Source: Bilophila wadsworthia ATCC 49260 (lineage in GTDB: Bacteria; Desulfobacterota; Desulfovibrionia; Desulfovibrionales; Desulfovibrionaceae). Taken from it: 27,656 nt of DNA. This document shows, one piece after another, positions 5,083 through 11,645 of this stretch. The position numbers were made by a program, and so were the translations under genes. Position 1 is the stretch's first letter; every line of letters starts with the position of its first letter. A model generated the notes under the pieces. That model was not told the origin of the DNA, did not search any database, and saw nothing but the letters and a program-made list of their open reading frames with translations. The stretch spans positions 1-27,656 of the forward strand of contig NZ_JNJP01000052.1 in assembly GCF_000701705.1 (NCBI RefSeq), given 5' to 3'.

Positions 5083-7491
5083 ATGGGATACTCAATTGAT
5101 TGGAGCGATCTGGAGCAACGCATTCAGGATCAGAAGGCGGCCCTGCTTGATACGTCGCAGAACATGGACCCGGAACGCCTGAAGTTTCTGGTTGAGACCT
5201 ACGACGAGTGCAAGGGCGAGAGCGTTTTCATCACCCGCGCCAAGCTGTTTGAAAAGGTGCTGAACAACAAGAAAATCTATCTTGACGGCAACCCCATCGT
5301 AGGCAGCCTGGCTGGCGGCCGGGCCATGATCTACGCCTACCCGGAATGGCAGTGCAACTGGGTCAAGGACGACCTTGATTCGGAAAAGCTGGCCCTGTCC
5401 TCTCTCGGCGAAGTGCGCTTCTCCGACGAAACCAAGGAAATCCTGAAAAAGGTCTATAAAACGTGGAAGGGCAAGACCACGTACGACCGCGCCAACAAGC
5501 TCTACAAGGAGCTGTACGGCGGCAACGCGGAACTGCTCGTAAAGTGCGGCTGGATCTATCCGGTGAACGACAACTCCACGGGTTCCGGCGTGGCCGACTA
5601 TCCGGCCATGCTCACCAAGGGGATCCGAGGGATCCTCGAAGAGGTCGAAGCCGCGTACAGGGCCCTCCCCAAGCACGCTACCAACTGGACCAAGATCGAA
5701 TTCTACCGGGCCTGCAAGATCGCCCTCAACGCGGTCATAGCCTACGCCCACCGCTACGCGGATCTCGCAGAGGAAACCGCCAAAGCCGAAACCAATCCTA
5801 AGAAGCAGGCGGAACTCATGGAAATCGCCGAAGTCTGCCGTCGGGTTCCCGAGTTCCCGGCCCGCAACTTCCGTGAAGCCCTGCAGTCCTTCTGGTTTAC
5901 GCACTGCTGCATCCAGATCGAACAGTGCGGCTGCGGCCACTCCTTGGGCCGTTACGGCCAGTATATGTATCCGTTCTACAAGAAGGATCTGGATGAGGGG
6001 ACGCTCACGAAGGAGCAGGTGCTCACCCTGCTGAAGTGCCAGTGGGTCAAGCATCTCGAAATCGCCGTGTACCAGGGCGATGCCTACGCCAAGGCTTTTT
6101 CCGGGCATACGGGGCAGACCATTTCACTGGGCGGCTATACCGCCGACGGCGACGATGCCTCCAACGATCTGGAAGAACTGCTCATGGATACCCAAATCGC
6201 CATGAACAATATCCAGCCCACGCTGGCTCTGTTCTACACGCCGAAGATGAAGCCGTCCTACCTAGAAAAGGCCGCTGAAGTCGTCCGCTCCGGCTCCGGG
6301 CAGCCCCAGTTCATGAACATGAACGCCGCCGTGGCCCGCTCGCTGGTCCGTTTCGCTTCCCGCGGCATCACGCTGGACGAGGCGCGCACGCTTCCGGTCA
6401 TCTTCGGCTGCGTGGGCACAGGCATACAGGGCAAGGGCTCCTACGTGACCTTCGAAGGCCAGCCCAACCTGGCCAAGTTGGTGGAATTCGCCATGTACGA
6501 CGGGTACGACCCTCACACCCGCAAACAGGTTTTCCCCAATGTGAAGCCCGCCGAGGAGTGCGCTACCTTCGAGGAACTCTATGACGCCCTGCTCCGGCAC
6601 ATGGACCATGCCTACGACGCCCAGCGCAAGATCAGCGACCTCGGCAACAGTACGCGCGAACAGATCGTCCCCAACATCTTCCGTTCCTGTCTGCTTGACG
6701 GCTGCATCGAGTCGGGGCTCTGCGAAGAGGCTGGCGGTCCCAAGTACTCACAATCCCTGTGCATCACCTCTACCGGCATCGACGCGGCCAACTCGCTGTA
6801 TGCCATCAAGCACCTGATCTACGACACCAAGCAGCTGACATGGGAACAGCTGAAGAAGGCGTTGGCCGCCAACTTCGAAGGCTACGAAGACATTCAGAAG
6901 CTGTGCTTCGGAGCACCCAAGCACGGCAACGACATCGAGGATGTGGACCAGCTCACCCGCCGCTTCTTCCGCGACGTGGAGCGCATCTACCGCTCGCACG
7001 GCCCGGACTACTTCGGCTACGAAGCCCACATGGACCCCTTCTCCCTGTCCTACCACAACTACTTCGCCCCCATGACCGGCGCGCTCCCCAACGGTCGCCA
7101 GAAGGGTGTGGCACTGACCGATGCAAGCGTTTCCGCCATGCCGGGCACCGATGTCAACGGCAGTACGGCGCTGATCAAGTCCGCCGCGCAGGCCATCGAC
7201 ACCGTGCGCAACAACTGCAACCACATGAACATGAAGTTCCTGCCTTCGGCTCTGGAAGGCCCGAGCGGCACCCGCATGCTGCTGAACCTGATCAAGACCT
7301 ACTTCGACCTCGGAGGCGGCCACATCCAGTTCAACTGCGTATCCTCCGAAACCCTGTGCGACGCACAAGAGCACCCGCAGAACTACAAGAACCTCGTGGT
7401 CCGCGTCGCCGGGTTCTCCTCCTACTTCACCCGCCTGTACAAGGGTGTGCAGGACGAAATCATCAAGCGTACGGAATACCAGAACGTCTGA
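5083..7491 (+). CDS. Glycyl radical enzyme of unassigned substrate
   Basis: This 802-residue cytoplasmic protein belongs to the pyruvate formate-lyase-like glycyl radical family. The C-terminal glycyl radical domain reads VRVAGFSSYF with the radical glycine at Gly777, followed by VQDEIIKRTE. The thiyl-radical cysteine is Cys443 in FGCVGTGIQGKGSY. Eliminases and decarboxylases of the family normally have Glu two residues after this Cys (GCVE); here it is Gly445-Thr446. The N-terminal DGNPIVGSLAG (from ~residue 68) and the end HIQFNCVSSETL...RVAGFSSYF look closer, by eye, to arylacetate decarboxylase or X-succinate synthase types than to glycerol/diol or choline lyases. No small subunit of those enzymes is present. 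The start has AAGGAG at good spacing. It is transcribed from a sigma-54 promoter, probably with the HesB-like gene. Family certain, reaction unknown. Confidence 0.95.
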   Translation: MGYSIDWSDLEQRIQDQKAALLDTSQNMDPERLKFLVETYDECKGESVFITRAKLFEKVLNNKKIYLDGNPIVGSLAGGRAMIYAYPEWQCNWVKDDLDSEKLALSSLGEVRFSDETKEILKKVYKTWKGKTTYDRANKLYKELYGGNAELLVKCGWIYPVNDNSTGSGVADYPAMLTKGIRGILEEVEAAYRALPKHATNWTKIEFYRACKIALNAVIAYAHRYADLAEETAKAETNPKKQAELMEIAEVCRRVPEFPARNFREALQSFWFTHCCIQIEQCGCGHSLGRYGQYMYPFYKKDLDEGTLTKEQVLTLLKCQWVKHLEIAVYQGDAYAKAFSGHTGQTISLGGYTADGDDASNDLEELLMDTQIAMNNIQPTLALFYTPKMKPSYLEKAAEVVRSGSGQPQFMNMNAAVARSLVRFASRGITLDEARTLPVIFGCVGTGIQGKGSYVTFEGQPNLAKLVEFAMYDGYDPHTRKQVFPNVKPAEECATFEELYDALLRHMDHAYDAQRKISDLGNSTREQIVPNIFRSCLLDGCIESGLCEEAGGPKYSQSLCITSTGIDAANSLYAIKHLIYDTKQLTWEQLKKALAANFEGYEDIQKLCFGAPKHGNDIEDVDQLTRRFFRDVERIYRSHGPDYFGYEAHMDPFSLSYHNYFAPMTGALPNGRQKGVALTDASVSAMPGTDVNGSTALIKSAAQAIDTVRNNCNHMNMKFLPSALEGPSGTRMLLNLIKTYFDLGGGHIQFNCVSSETLCDAQEHPQNYKNLVVRVAGFSSYFTRLYKGVQDEIIKRTEYQNV

Positions 7492-7507
7492 TTCCTATCC
7501 CGATGGA

Positions 7508-7535
7508 GGGGAGCCGCCAGATTGCCGGCGGCCCC
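7508..7535 (+). repeat. Intercistronic hairpin between the GRE and HesB-like genes
   Basis: GGGG-AG-CCGCC (7508-7518) pairs with GGCGG-CCCC (7527-7535), a 9-bp GC-rich stem with a two-base bulge. No T-run follows. It could protect the 3' end of the GRE message and lower expression of the following gene rather than stop transcription. Confidence 0.6.
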
Positions 7536-7564
7536 TTCCCAACTGTAGCACAAGGATGAAATGC

Positions 7565-7927
7565 ATGCTGGAAATTACGATAGCACCCGAAGTTATCGCC
7601 AAGTTTAAGGAACTGTTGGTGGAAGAAGACAACGAAGACGCCGTGTTCCGCATTCGAGAAACCAAAGTGGGCGGCGGCTGAAAGAGCCACATGGAGCTCC
7701 GTGTGAGCCTCGACGAACGTGAAGATCCCGATGAGGAACAGGAAATCGAAGTTGAAGGCATACCCTTCGTCGTCAACGAAGACGTAATCGATTCGTACGG
7801 CCTGAAATACACGATTGCCGTGGACGAGCACAATATGCCTGCGGTCAGTTCGGAATTGCAGAAGGCCAGCCCCGCGCCGGAATCCGATGGCGCTTGTTCC
7901 GAAGAGAAAGCCTGCTCCCTGTCATAA
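7565..7927 (+). CDS. IscA/HesB-like protein, probable selenoprotein (TGA at 7679 read as Sec)
   Basis: The frame runs MLEITIAPEVIAKFKELL... to VGGG, meets TGA (7679-7681), and continues without shift as KSHMELRVSLDERED...GIPFVVNEDVIDSYGLKYTI. Both halves belong to one IscA/HesB-type (Fe-S biogenesis) domain. The TGA is codon 39, close to the first metal-binding Cys of IscA (about residue 35). Read through, the product is 120 residues, normal for the family. The CGC pair of classical IscA is absent; instead the tail has Cys111 and Cys117 (ACSEEKAC). HesB-like selenoproteins are a known bacterial family, and a hairpin sits right after the TGA. Start at 7565 fits AAGGA at 7552-7556. A strong terminator follows, so this is the last gene of the GRE transcript. 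Alternative: a nonsense-mutated gene. Confidence 0.78.
7688..7705 (+). promoter_or_regulatory. Candidate bacterial SECIS hairpin
   Basis: CACATGG-AGCT-CCGTGTG folds into a 7-bp stem (one U-G pair) with loop AGCU, beginning 7 bases after the TGA at 7679-7681. The loop has a G in its second position, as bacterial SECIS elements require. The loop starts 14 bases after the TGA, slightly closer than in E. coli fdhF (about 18). A weaker outer helix (GAG 7684-7686 with CTC 7709-7711) could extend it. Confidence 0.5.
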
Positions 7928-7968
7928 GCGCCGACAACGGTTTCCTCTGAAGAGCCTTGTCCACCCCC

Positions 7969-8008
7969 GGGCGACGCGGAGACAGATCCGCCGTCGCCCT
8001 CTTCTTTT
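7969..8008 (+). terminator. Intrinsic terminator after the GRE/HesB operon
   Basis: GGGCGACGCGGA (7969-7980) pairs with TCCGC-CGTCGCCC (7987-7999), a 12-bp GC-rich stem with one bulged C and a six-base loop. TCTTCTTTT follows. This closes the GRE-HesB transcript about 40 bases after the stop and separates it from the TPR gene. Confidence 0.8.
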
Positions 8009-8106
8009 GGTGGCTGTTCGGGATTTTTTCGAGTTGCGCGGTCAAGCGCATACCTTTTACACCGCGCAGGACGAACGCGGCATTCCATCCGTCCCCCACC
8101 CAACCC

Positions 8107-8922
8107 ATGAATACAACGCAACTGATACAAAGGGCGGAAGCCCTGATGAGTCAAGGGAACCCGGAAGAAGCCGGGAAAATCTATGAAGAACTTTGCCGTA
8201 TGGAGCAGCTCACAGCGGCGGAGCGCGGCGTCGCCCTTTTCGGCCTCGGCACCTGCCTCTTTCTCCATGAATCCTACGCGGCGGCGAGCTTGCAGCTACG
8301 GGAAAGCTGGGAGCTGTTGATCGCCTCGCTGGGCATGGAAGATCCGCTCACGACGCGGACGATGGTTCTGCTCTCCCGCACGCTGATTGCCCTCGGCGAT
8401 CTGGAGTCCGGCATGGAAATCGGACGCGGTGCTCTCAAAAACCTTGTGAAACTCTACGGGCAGGATGCGGATCAAGCGGCTACGGCGGCTTTTTTCCTTT
8501 CATCCGGAGCCTATCAGTTCGGGCGGCTGGCCGAAGCCGAGGAGCTGACACTGCAGGCTTTACAGGCATGGGAAAAGATTTATGGGCATGTCTCGCTTCA
8601 GGCGGCCGCCTGTCTGGACGCACTGGGGAAACTGCGGAATGTCTGCGGCGAAAAACGGGAAGGCACGGATTTCCACCGTAGGGCCGCAGACATCAAGATG
8701 CAGGTTCTGGGCGAACATGAGACGACGGCGGCCTCGCTTGGCCACATCGGCATGGCCGAAGCGGAACTGGGGAACTGGAAGGAGGCGGAAACGCTCTTGG
8801 CCAGTTCGCTTGAACAGTTCGACCGTCTCGGCGTGGGAAAAAACGCTGAAGGCATCGCGGCTTTTCGCGAAAAACTGAATGAATGCCGGAACATGCTCGC
8901 CAAGGAGCCAACCGATGAATAA
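8107..8922 (+). CDS. TPR-repeat protein of unknown function
   Basis: The 271-residue protein has no signal peptide or membrane segment and is made of helical pairs of the tetratricopeptide type. Examples are AEALMSQGNPEEAGKIYEEL near the start, the QFGRLAEAEELTLQALQAWE stretch around residues 140-160, and AEAELGNWKEAETLLASSLE near the end. Such repeats bind partner proteins. It overlaps the DUF4125-type gene by eight bases, so the pair is translationally coupled and the products may act together. The start at 8107 has no clear Shine-Dalgarno. The frame is open upstream to 7957, but that stretch crosses the terminator and looks non-coding. An internal ATG at 8146 is a possible alternative. No function can be named. 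Confidence 0.8.
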   Translation: MNTTQLIQRAEALMSQGNPEEAGKIYEELCRMEQLTAAERGVALFGLGTCLFLHESYAAASLQLRESWELLIASLGMEDPLTTRTMVLLSRTLIALGDLESGMEIGRGALKNLVKLYGQDADQAATAAFFLSSGAYQFGRLAEAEELTLQALQAWEKIYGHVSLQAAACLDALGKLRNVCGEKREGTDFHRRAADIKMQVLGEHETTAASLGHIGMAEAELGNWKEAETLLASSLEQFDRLGVGKNAEGIAAFREKLNECRNMLAKEPTDE

Positions 8923-9535
8923 AGATGAACTCATTGATGCAATCGTGCAGATCGAATGGCCCATGTTTGCCGGGGTGAACAACGAAGGAGGAAAGGCCGC
9001 CTGCCAGATGGACTTGGCCACGTTCCGGATCATGCGCATCAGCCAGTACTCCGCCTGGGGCGAGGAACTGCTTGAAAGCTGCCTGGCCGATCTCAGGGCT
9101 GCCCAAAATCAGGGCCGGAACCTCATGACCGAAAAATACGCGCGCATGATGAAAACGACCTTTCCCGATGAATACCCGGCTATAGAAAAATCACTCCCTC
9201 CGCTCGATCCTGCCGCTGCACGGCAGATCGAGGACATCGTGGCCTGCCATGTCCAGTGGAAAACGGCGCTGGATCAAAAATATCCCCACCTGGGAGACCG
9301 CAGCCGTCCGGTCCGGACGCAGGAAGACAGGGCCGGCCTGCCTTCCGTGGAAACCTATACGCGGGCCGAACTGCAAACCTGCTCGCCCCGCACCATTTCC
9401 CTGTACCACTCCGCCACTATGAAACGTGCCGAAAGGGGAGAAAACGAGGCGGAGGAGAACCTGTTGAATCAGGTCCGGCAGTATGGCTTCGCGAGTCTGG
9501 AAGACGCGGAACAGTATTTCAGTACCCACGAATAA
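8915..9535 (+). CDS. DUF4125-type protein
   Basis: The 206-residue soluble protein begins MNKDELIDAIVQIEWPMF and contains MDLATFRIMRISQYSAWGEELL, LMTEKYARMMKTTFP and ETYTRAELQTCSPRTISLY. I recognise these as the conserved pattern of the DUF4125 family, which has no known biochemical role. The family name is from memory, not a search. The start has AAGGAG (8902-8907) seven bases upstream and lies inside the end of the TPR gene. The TPR/DUF4125 pair sits between the GRE operon and the sigma-54 activator, so involvement in GRE function is possible but only inferred from position. One weak hairpin (9534-9557) overlaps the stop. Confidence 0.8.
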   Translation: MNKDELIDAIVQIEWPMFAGVNNEGGKAACQMDLATFRIMRISQYSAWGEELLESCLADLRAAQNQGRNLMTEKYARMMKTTFPDEYPAIEKSLPPLDPAAARQIEDIVACHVQWKTALDQKYPHLGDRSRPVRTQEDRAGLPSVETYTRAELQTCSPRTISLYHSATMKRAERGENEAEENLLNQVRQYGFASLEDAEQYFSTHE

Positions 9536-9557
9536 CCGGAATTGCCCCCTTCCGGTT
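9534..9557 (+). terminator. Weak hairpin at the end of the DUF4125-type gene
   Basis: AACCGGA (9534-9540) pairs perfectly with TCCGGTT (9551-9557) across a ten-base loop. It starts inside the stop codon. No T-run follows, so termination here would be weak or Rho-assisted. Confidence 0.35.
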
Positions 9558-9986
9558 GACGCCCGGACGCTTGCTCTCAACATAATGCCTCGGCATAGCC
9601 GATGCTTCCCCGCCCCATACGGCATCCATTGAGGTTCCATTACCAGCAACGCCAGCCAGGTATGTACTTGGCTGGCGTATGTGCGATCTGCTATCTCTAT
9701 TTCTATGGATTGGCATATGCTTTGGCTCCAAACGGGAAAACGGAACCCCTGCGAAGGGCATCCTCTTTCGTCCGTTCCGCGATTGCTCCGTACCGAGCCT
9801 CTCTATCTCACTTCACGGTTATGCAATCGTCCATTGAGCTTTCATCTCCGATGGAAGCCGCGCGAAAGCGTGCCTACTCGTCAATCCTAAAAGTTATTAA
9901 CAAGATGTATCCCTGATAACAAGTATTTCCCATTACAAAACTGTCTGGTAATATGGCAATAGGTCAAACAAAATGACATCCGCAAC
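9558..9986. other. Non-coding upstream region of the sigma-54 activator gene
   Basis: About 430 bases with no convincing gene. An open frame at 9602-9916 has no ribosome-binding site and an unnatural composition. The region becomes AT-rich after 9890. It contains the large palindrome 9649-9678. TGGCATATGCTTTGGC (9711-9726) resembles a -24/-12 element but has GG where the essential GC should be, so I do not call it. Confidence 0.5.
9649..9678. promoter_or_regulatory. Large palindrome upstream of the activator gene; candidate operator
   Basis: ACGCCAGCCA (9649-9658) is exactly complementary to TGGCTGGCGT (9669-9678), a 10-bp inverted repeat with a ten-base spacer. It shares GCCAGC and TTGGCTGGCG with the palindrome between the activase and GRE promoters (4795-4810). 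It lies about 320 bases upstream of the activator start. A terminator is unlikely, as no T-run follows. Confidence 0.5.
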
Positions 9987-10000
9987 CCAGGATATCCACT

Positions 10001-11464
10001 ATGCGTAACAGGCCCAATTCGTCATCCGCTCTGGAATCGCTTGCCGAAAGCGCGTACGCCGATGTTTTTGAGCTTCTGCACACAGGAATTGCCGTTATGT
10101 CTGCAACGGGTGAGTTCCTCTATTGCAACCAGGCGTTTCTGAGCATGTTTAATTTGCCTTCGGATATCAGGGGCAAACATGTTACCGACTTTTTCCTTAC
10201 CGCCGAACAGGGCGTCATGACCACTATCCGCACACGGAAGCCGACGTTCTGTTCCAGCCTGACCACCACCGACGCGCAGGGGATTTCTTTCCGCTACCCG
10301 TTGCTGGATGACAAGGGGAAACTTTACGGCGTCATCATCGAAAGCATTTCCCCCAGCATCGGCCCTGAACGGATGCAGAAATTTCTGGACACGATTCATG
10401 ATCTTGAAGAAAAGAGCAACTATTTCGAGCAAAAGGTCCGTAAAAAGCCGGGCAGCCTGTATACCTTCGAAAGCATCATCGGCAGCAGCAATGCCATCAT
10501 GGCCTTGAAAAAGAAAGGGAAGATTTTTGCCAGAGGCAACGAGCCCATTCTTGTCCTCGGAGAAAGCGGGACAGGGAAGGAGTTGGTGGCACAGGCCCTG
10601 CATTCAGCCAGTTCGCGGGCAGACAAGCCTTTTGTGACCGTCAATTGCGCGGCGTTGCCCCATGATCTCATGGAAGCGGAACTGTTCGGCTATGAAGGTG
10701 GGGCGTTCACTGGAGCGAAATCGAGCGGCATCAAAGGAAAATTTGAACTGGCCAATAGGGGAACCATTTTTCTTGATGAAATAGGCGAGCTGCCTCTGAG
10801 TATGCAGGCAAAGCTTCTACGCGTTTTGGAAAGCGGCGAAATCCAAAAATTGGCCCATCGGGGACAGCTGCATTCGGATTTCAGGCTGATCGCTGCAACC
10901 AACAAAGATCTAAAGGAAAGCGTAGAAAGGGGTTCCTTCCGGGAAGACCTCTATCATCGGCTGAATATTCTGGAATTGACTATTCCGCCGCTGCGGGATC
11001 GGGTAGGGGACATCCCTCTACTGGCCCGCCACTTCATCGAGCTGCACGCAGGGGCAAAACGGGGCAGAGAAATTCAGATTTCCAATGAGCTGTACCGCGC
11101 TTTCGGCCTGTACCCTTGGCATGGCAACATCCGCGAGCTGAAAAACGTGATCACGTACGCCCTGTTCAATCTGGAAGAGGACGAGAAGGTCCTGTCCACG
11201 CGCCACCTCCCCGAGCGGTTTTTCCGGGAGCTACTTACCGAACAGCCCGAAATCAAGGAAAAGGAACTGTGTCCCGACAACCTGAATCTGGACGAAGTCG
11301 GAGCTCAGGCCGAGCGTAAGGCGCTTCTGCTCGCGTTATCCAGCACGAAGTACAACAAGACGCTGACTGCCCGCGTTCTTGGTATTTCCCGAAACAAGCT
11401 GTACAAAAAGATGCATGATTTCAACCTGCTTTCCCCGTCCGGCAAAAACGAGGGAAACCTCTAG
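10001..11464 (+). CDS. Sigma-54-dependent transcriptional activator (PAS-AAA+-Fis HTH)
   Basis: The 487-residue regulator has three parts. A PAS-type sensor spans roughly residues 20-125 (ELLHTGIAVMSATGEFLYCNQAFL...). The sigma-54 interaction AAA+ domain has Walker A GESGTGKE (187-194), the GAFTGA loop that contacts sigma-54 (234-239), the Walker B stretch GTIFLDEIGELP, and RLIAATNKDL. A C-terminal Fis-type helix-turn-helix follows (TARVLGISRNKLYKKMHDF). There is no receiver domain, so control is probably by a ligand on the PAS domain rather than phosphorylation. AGGA lies eight bases before the ATG. It is the only sigma-54 activator in the window and lies next to a block with two divergent sigma-54 promoters, so it is the likely controller of the GRE and activase. 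Its base composition is less GC-rich than the housekeeping genes. Confidence 0.95.
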   Translation: MRNRPNSSSALESLAESAYADVFELLHTGIAVMSATGEFLYCNQAFLSMFNLPSDIRGKHVTDFFLTAEQGVMTTIRTRKPTFCSSLTTTDAQGISFRYPLLDDKGKLYGVIIESISPSIGPERMQKFLDTIHDLEEKSNYFEQKVRKKPGSLYTFESIIGSSNAIMALKKKGKIFARGNEPILVLGESGTGKELVAQALHSASSRADKPFVTVNCAALPHDLMEAELFGYEGGAFTGAKSSGIKGKFELANRGTIFLDEIGELPLSMQAKLLRVLESGEIQKLAHRGQLHSDFRLIAATNKDLKESVERGSFREDLYHRLNILELTIPPLRDRVGDIPLLARHFIELHAGAKRGREIQISNELYRAFGLYPWHGNIRELKNVITYALFNLEEDEKVLSTRHLPERFFRELLTEQPEIKEKELCPDNLNLDEVGAQAERKALLLALSSTKYNKTLTARVLGISRNKLYKKMHDFNLLSPSGKNEGNL

Positions 11465-11542
11465 GAAAACACTGTAGCCCCAAACAGCCGTCAAAGTTTA
11501 CATGGTATTTCCCTGCCTACAGGGCCGAGGGACATTTTATAA

Positions 11543-11580
11543 CGAAAACGGGAACGGTCCATAATGAACCGTTCCCGTTG
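11543..11580. terminator. Bidirectional hairpin between the activator and glcF
   Basis: AACGGGAACGG (11547-11557) pairs perfectly with CCGTTCCCGTT (11569-11579) across an 11-base loop. On the minus strand the stem runs into TTTTCG, so it best serves the glcD-glcF transcript, which ends at 11646. It may also stop the activator message. Confidence 0.7.
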
Positions 11581-11645
11581 CCGTCTGTGCAACCAACACA
11601 GGGCGTTCCCGTTCCGCCGTCGCTGAGAAGGCGGATCAGAACTTT

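Noticed and set aside
4997..5182. 61-residue frame at the GRE start
   Set aside because: It begins inside the sigma-54 promoter and overlaps the GRE in another frame.
5083..7491. Naming the GRE as isethionate lyase, DHPS sulfolyase, choline lyase or hydroxyphenylacetate decarboxylase
   Set aside because: All of these carry Cys-X-Glu in the active-site loop, which this protein lacks, and their companion genes are absent.
7679..7681. TGA as a true stop, splitting the HesB-like gene into two small genes
   Set aside because: The second half begins mid-domain, has no ribosome-binding site, and continues the same family in the same frame; Sec read-through explains it better.
7957..8106. N-terminal extension of the TPR protein
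   Set aside because: The extension would run through the intrinsic terminator at 7969-8008, and its translation is not TPR-like.
9711..9726. Possible sigma-54 promoter of the activator gene (TGGCATATGCTTTGGC)
   Set aside because: The -12 element has GG in place of the nearly invariant GC, and it lies about 275 bases from the start codon.
9602..9916. 104-residue frame upstream of the sigma-54 activator
   Set aside because: No ribosome-binding site, unnatural composition, and it spans the perfect palindrome at 9649-9678.
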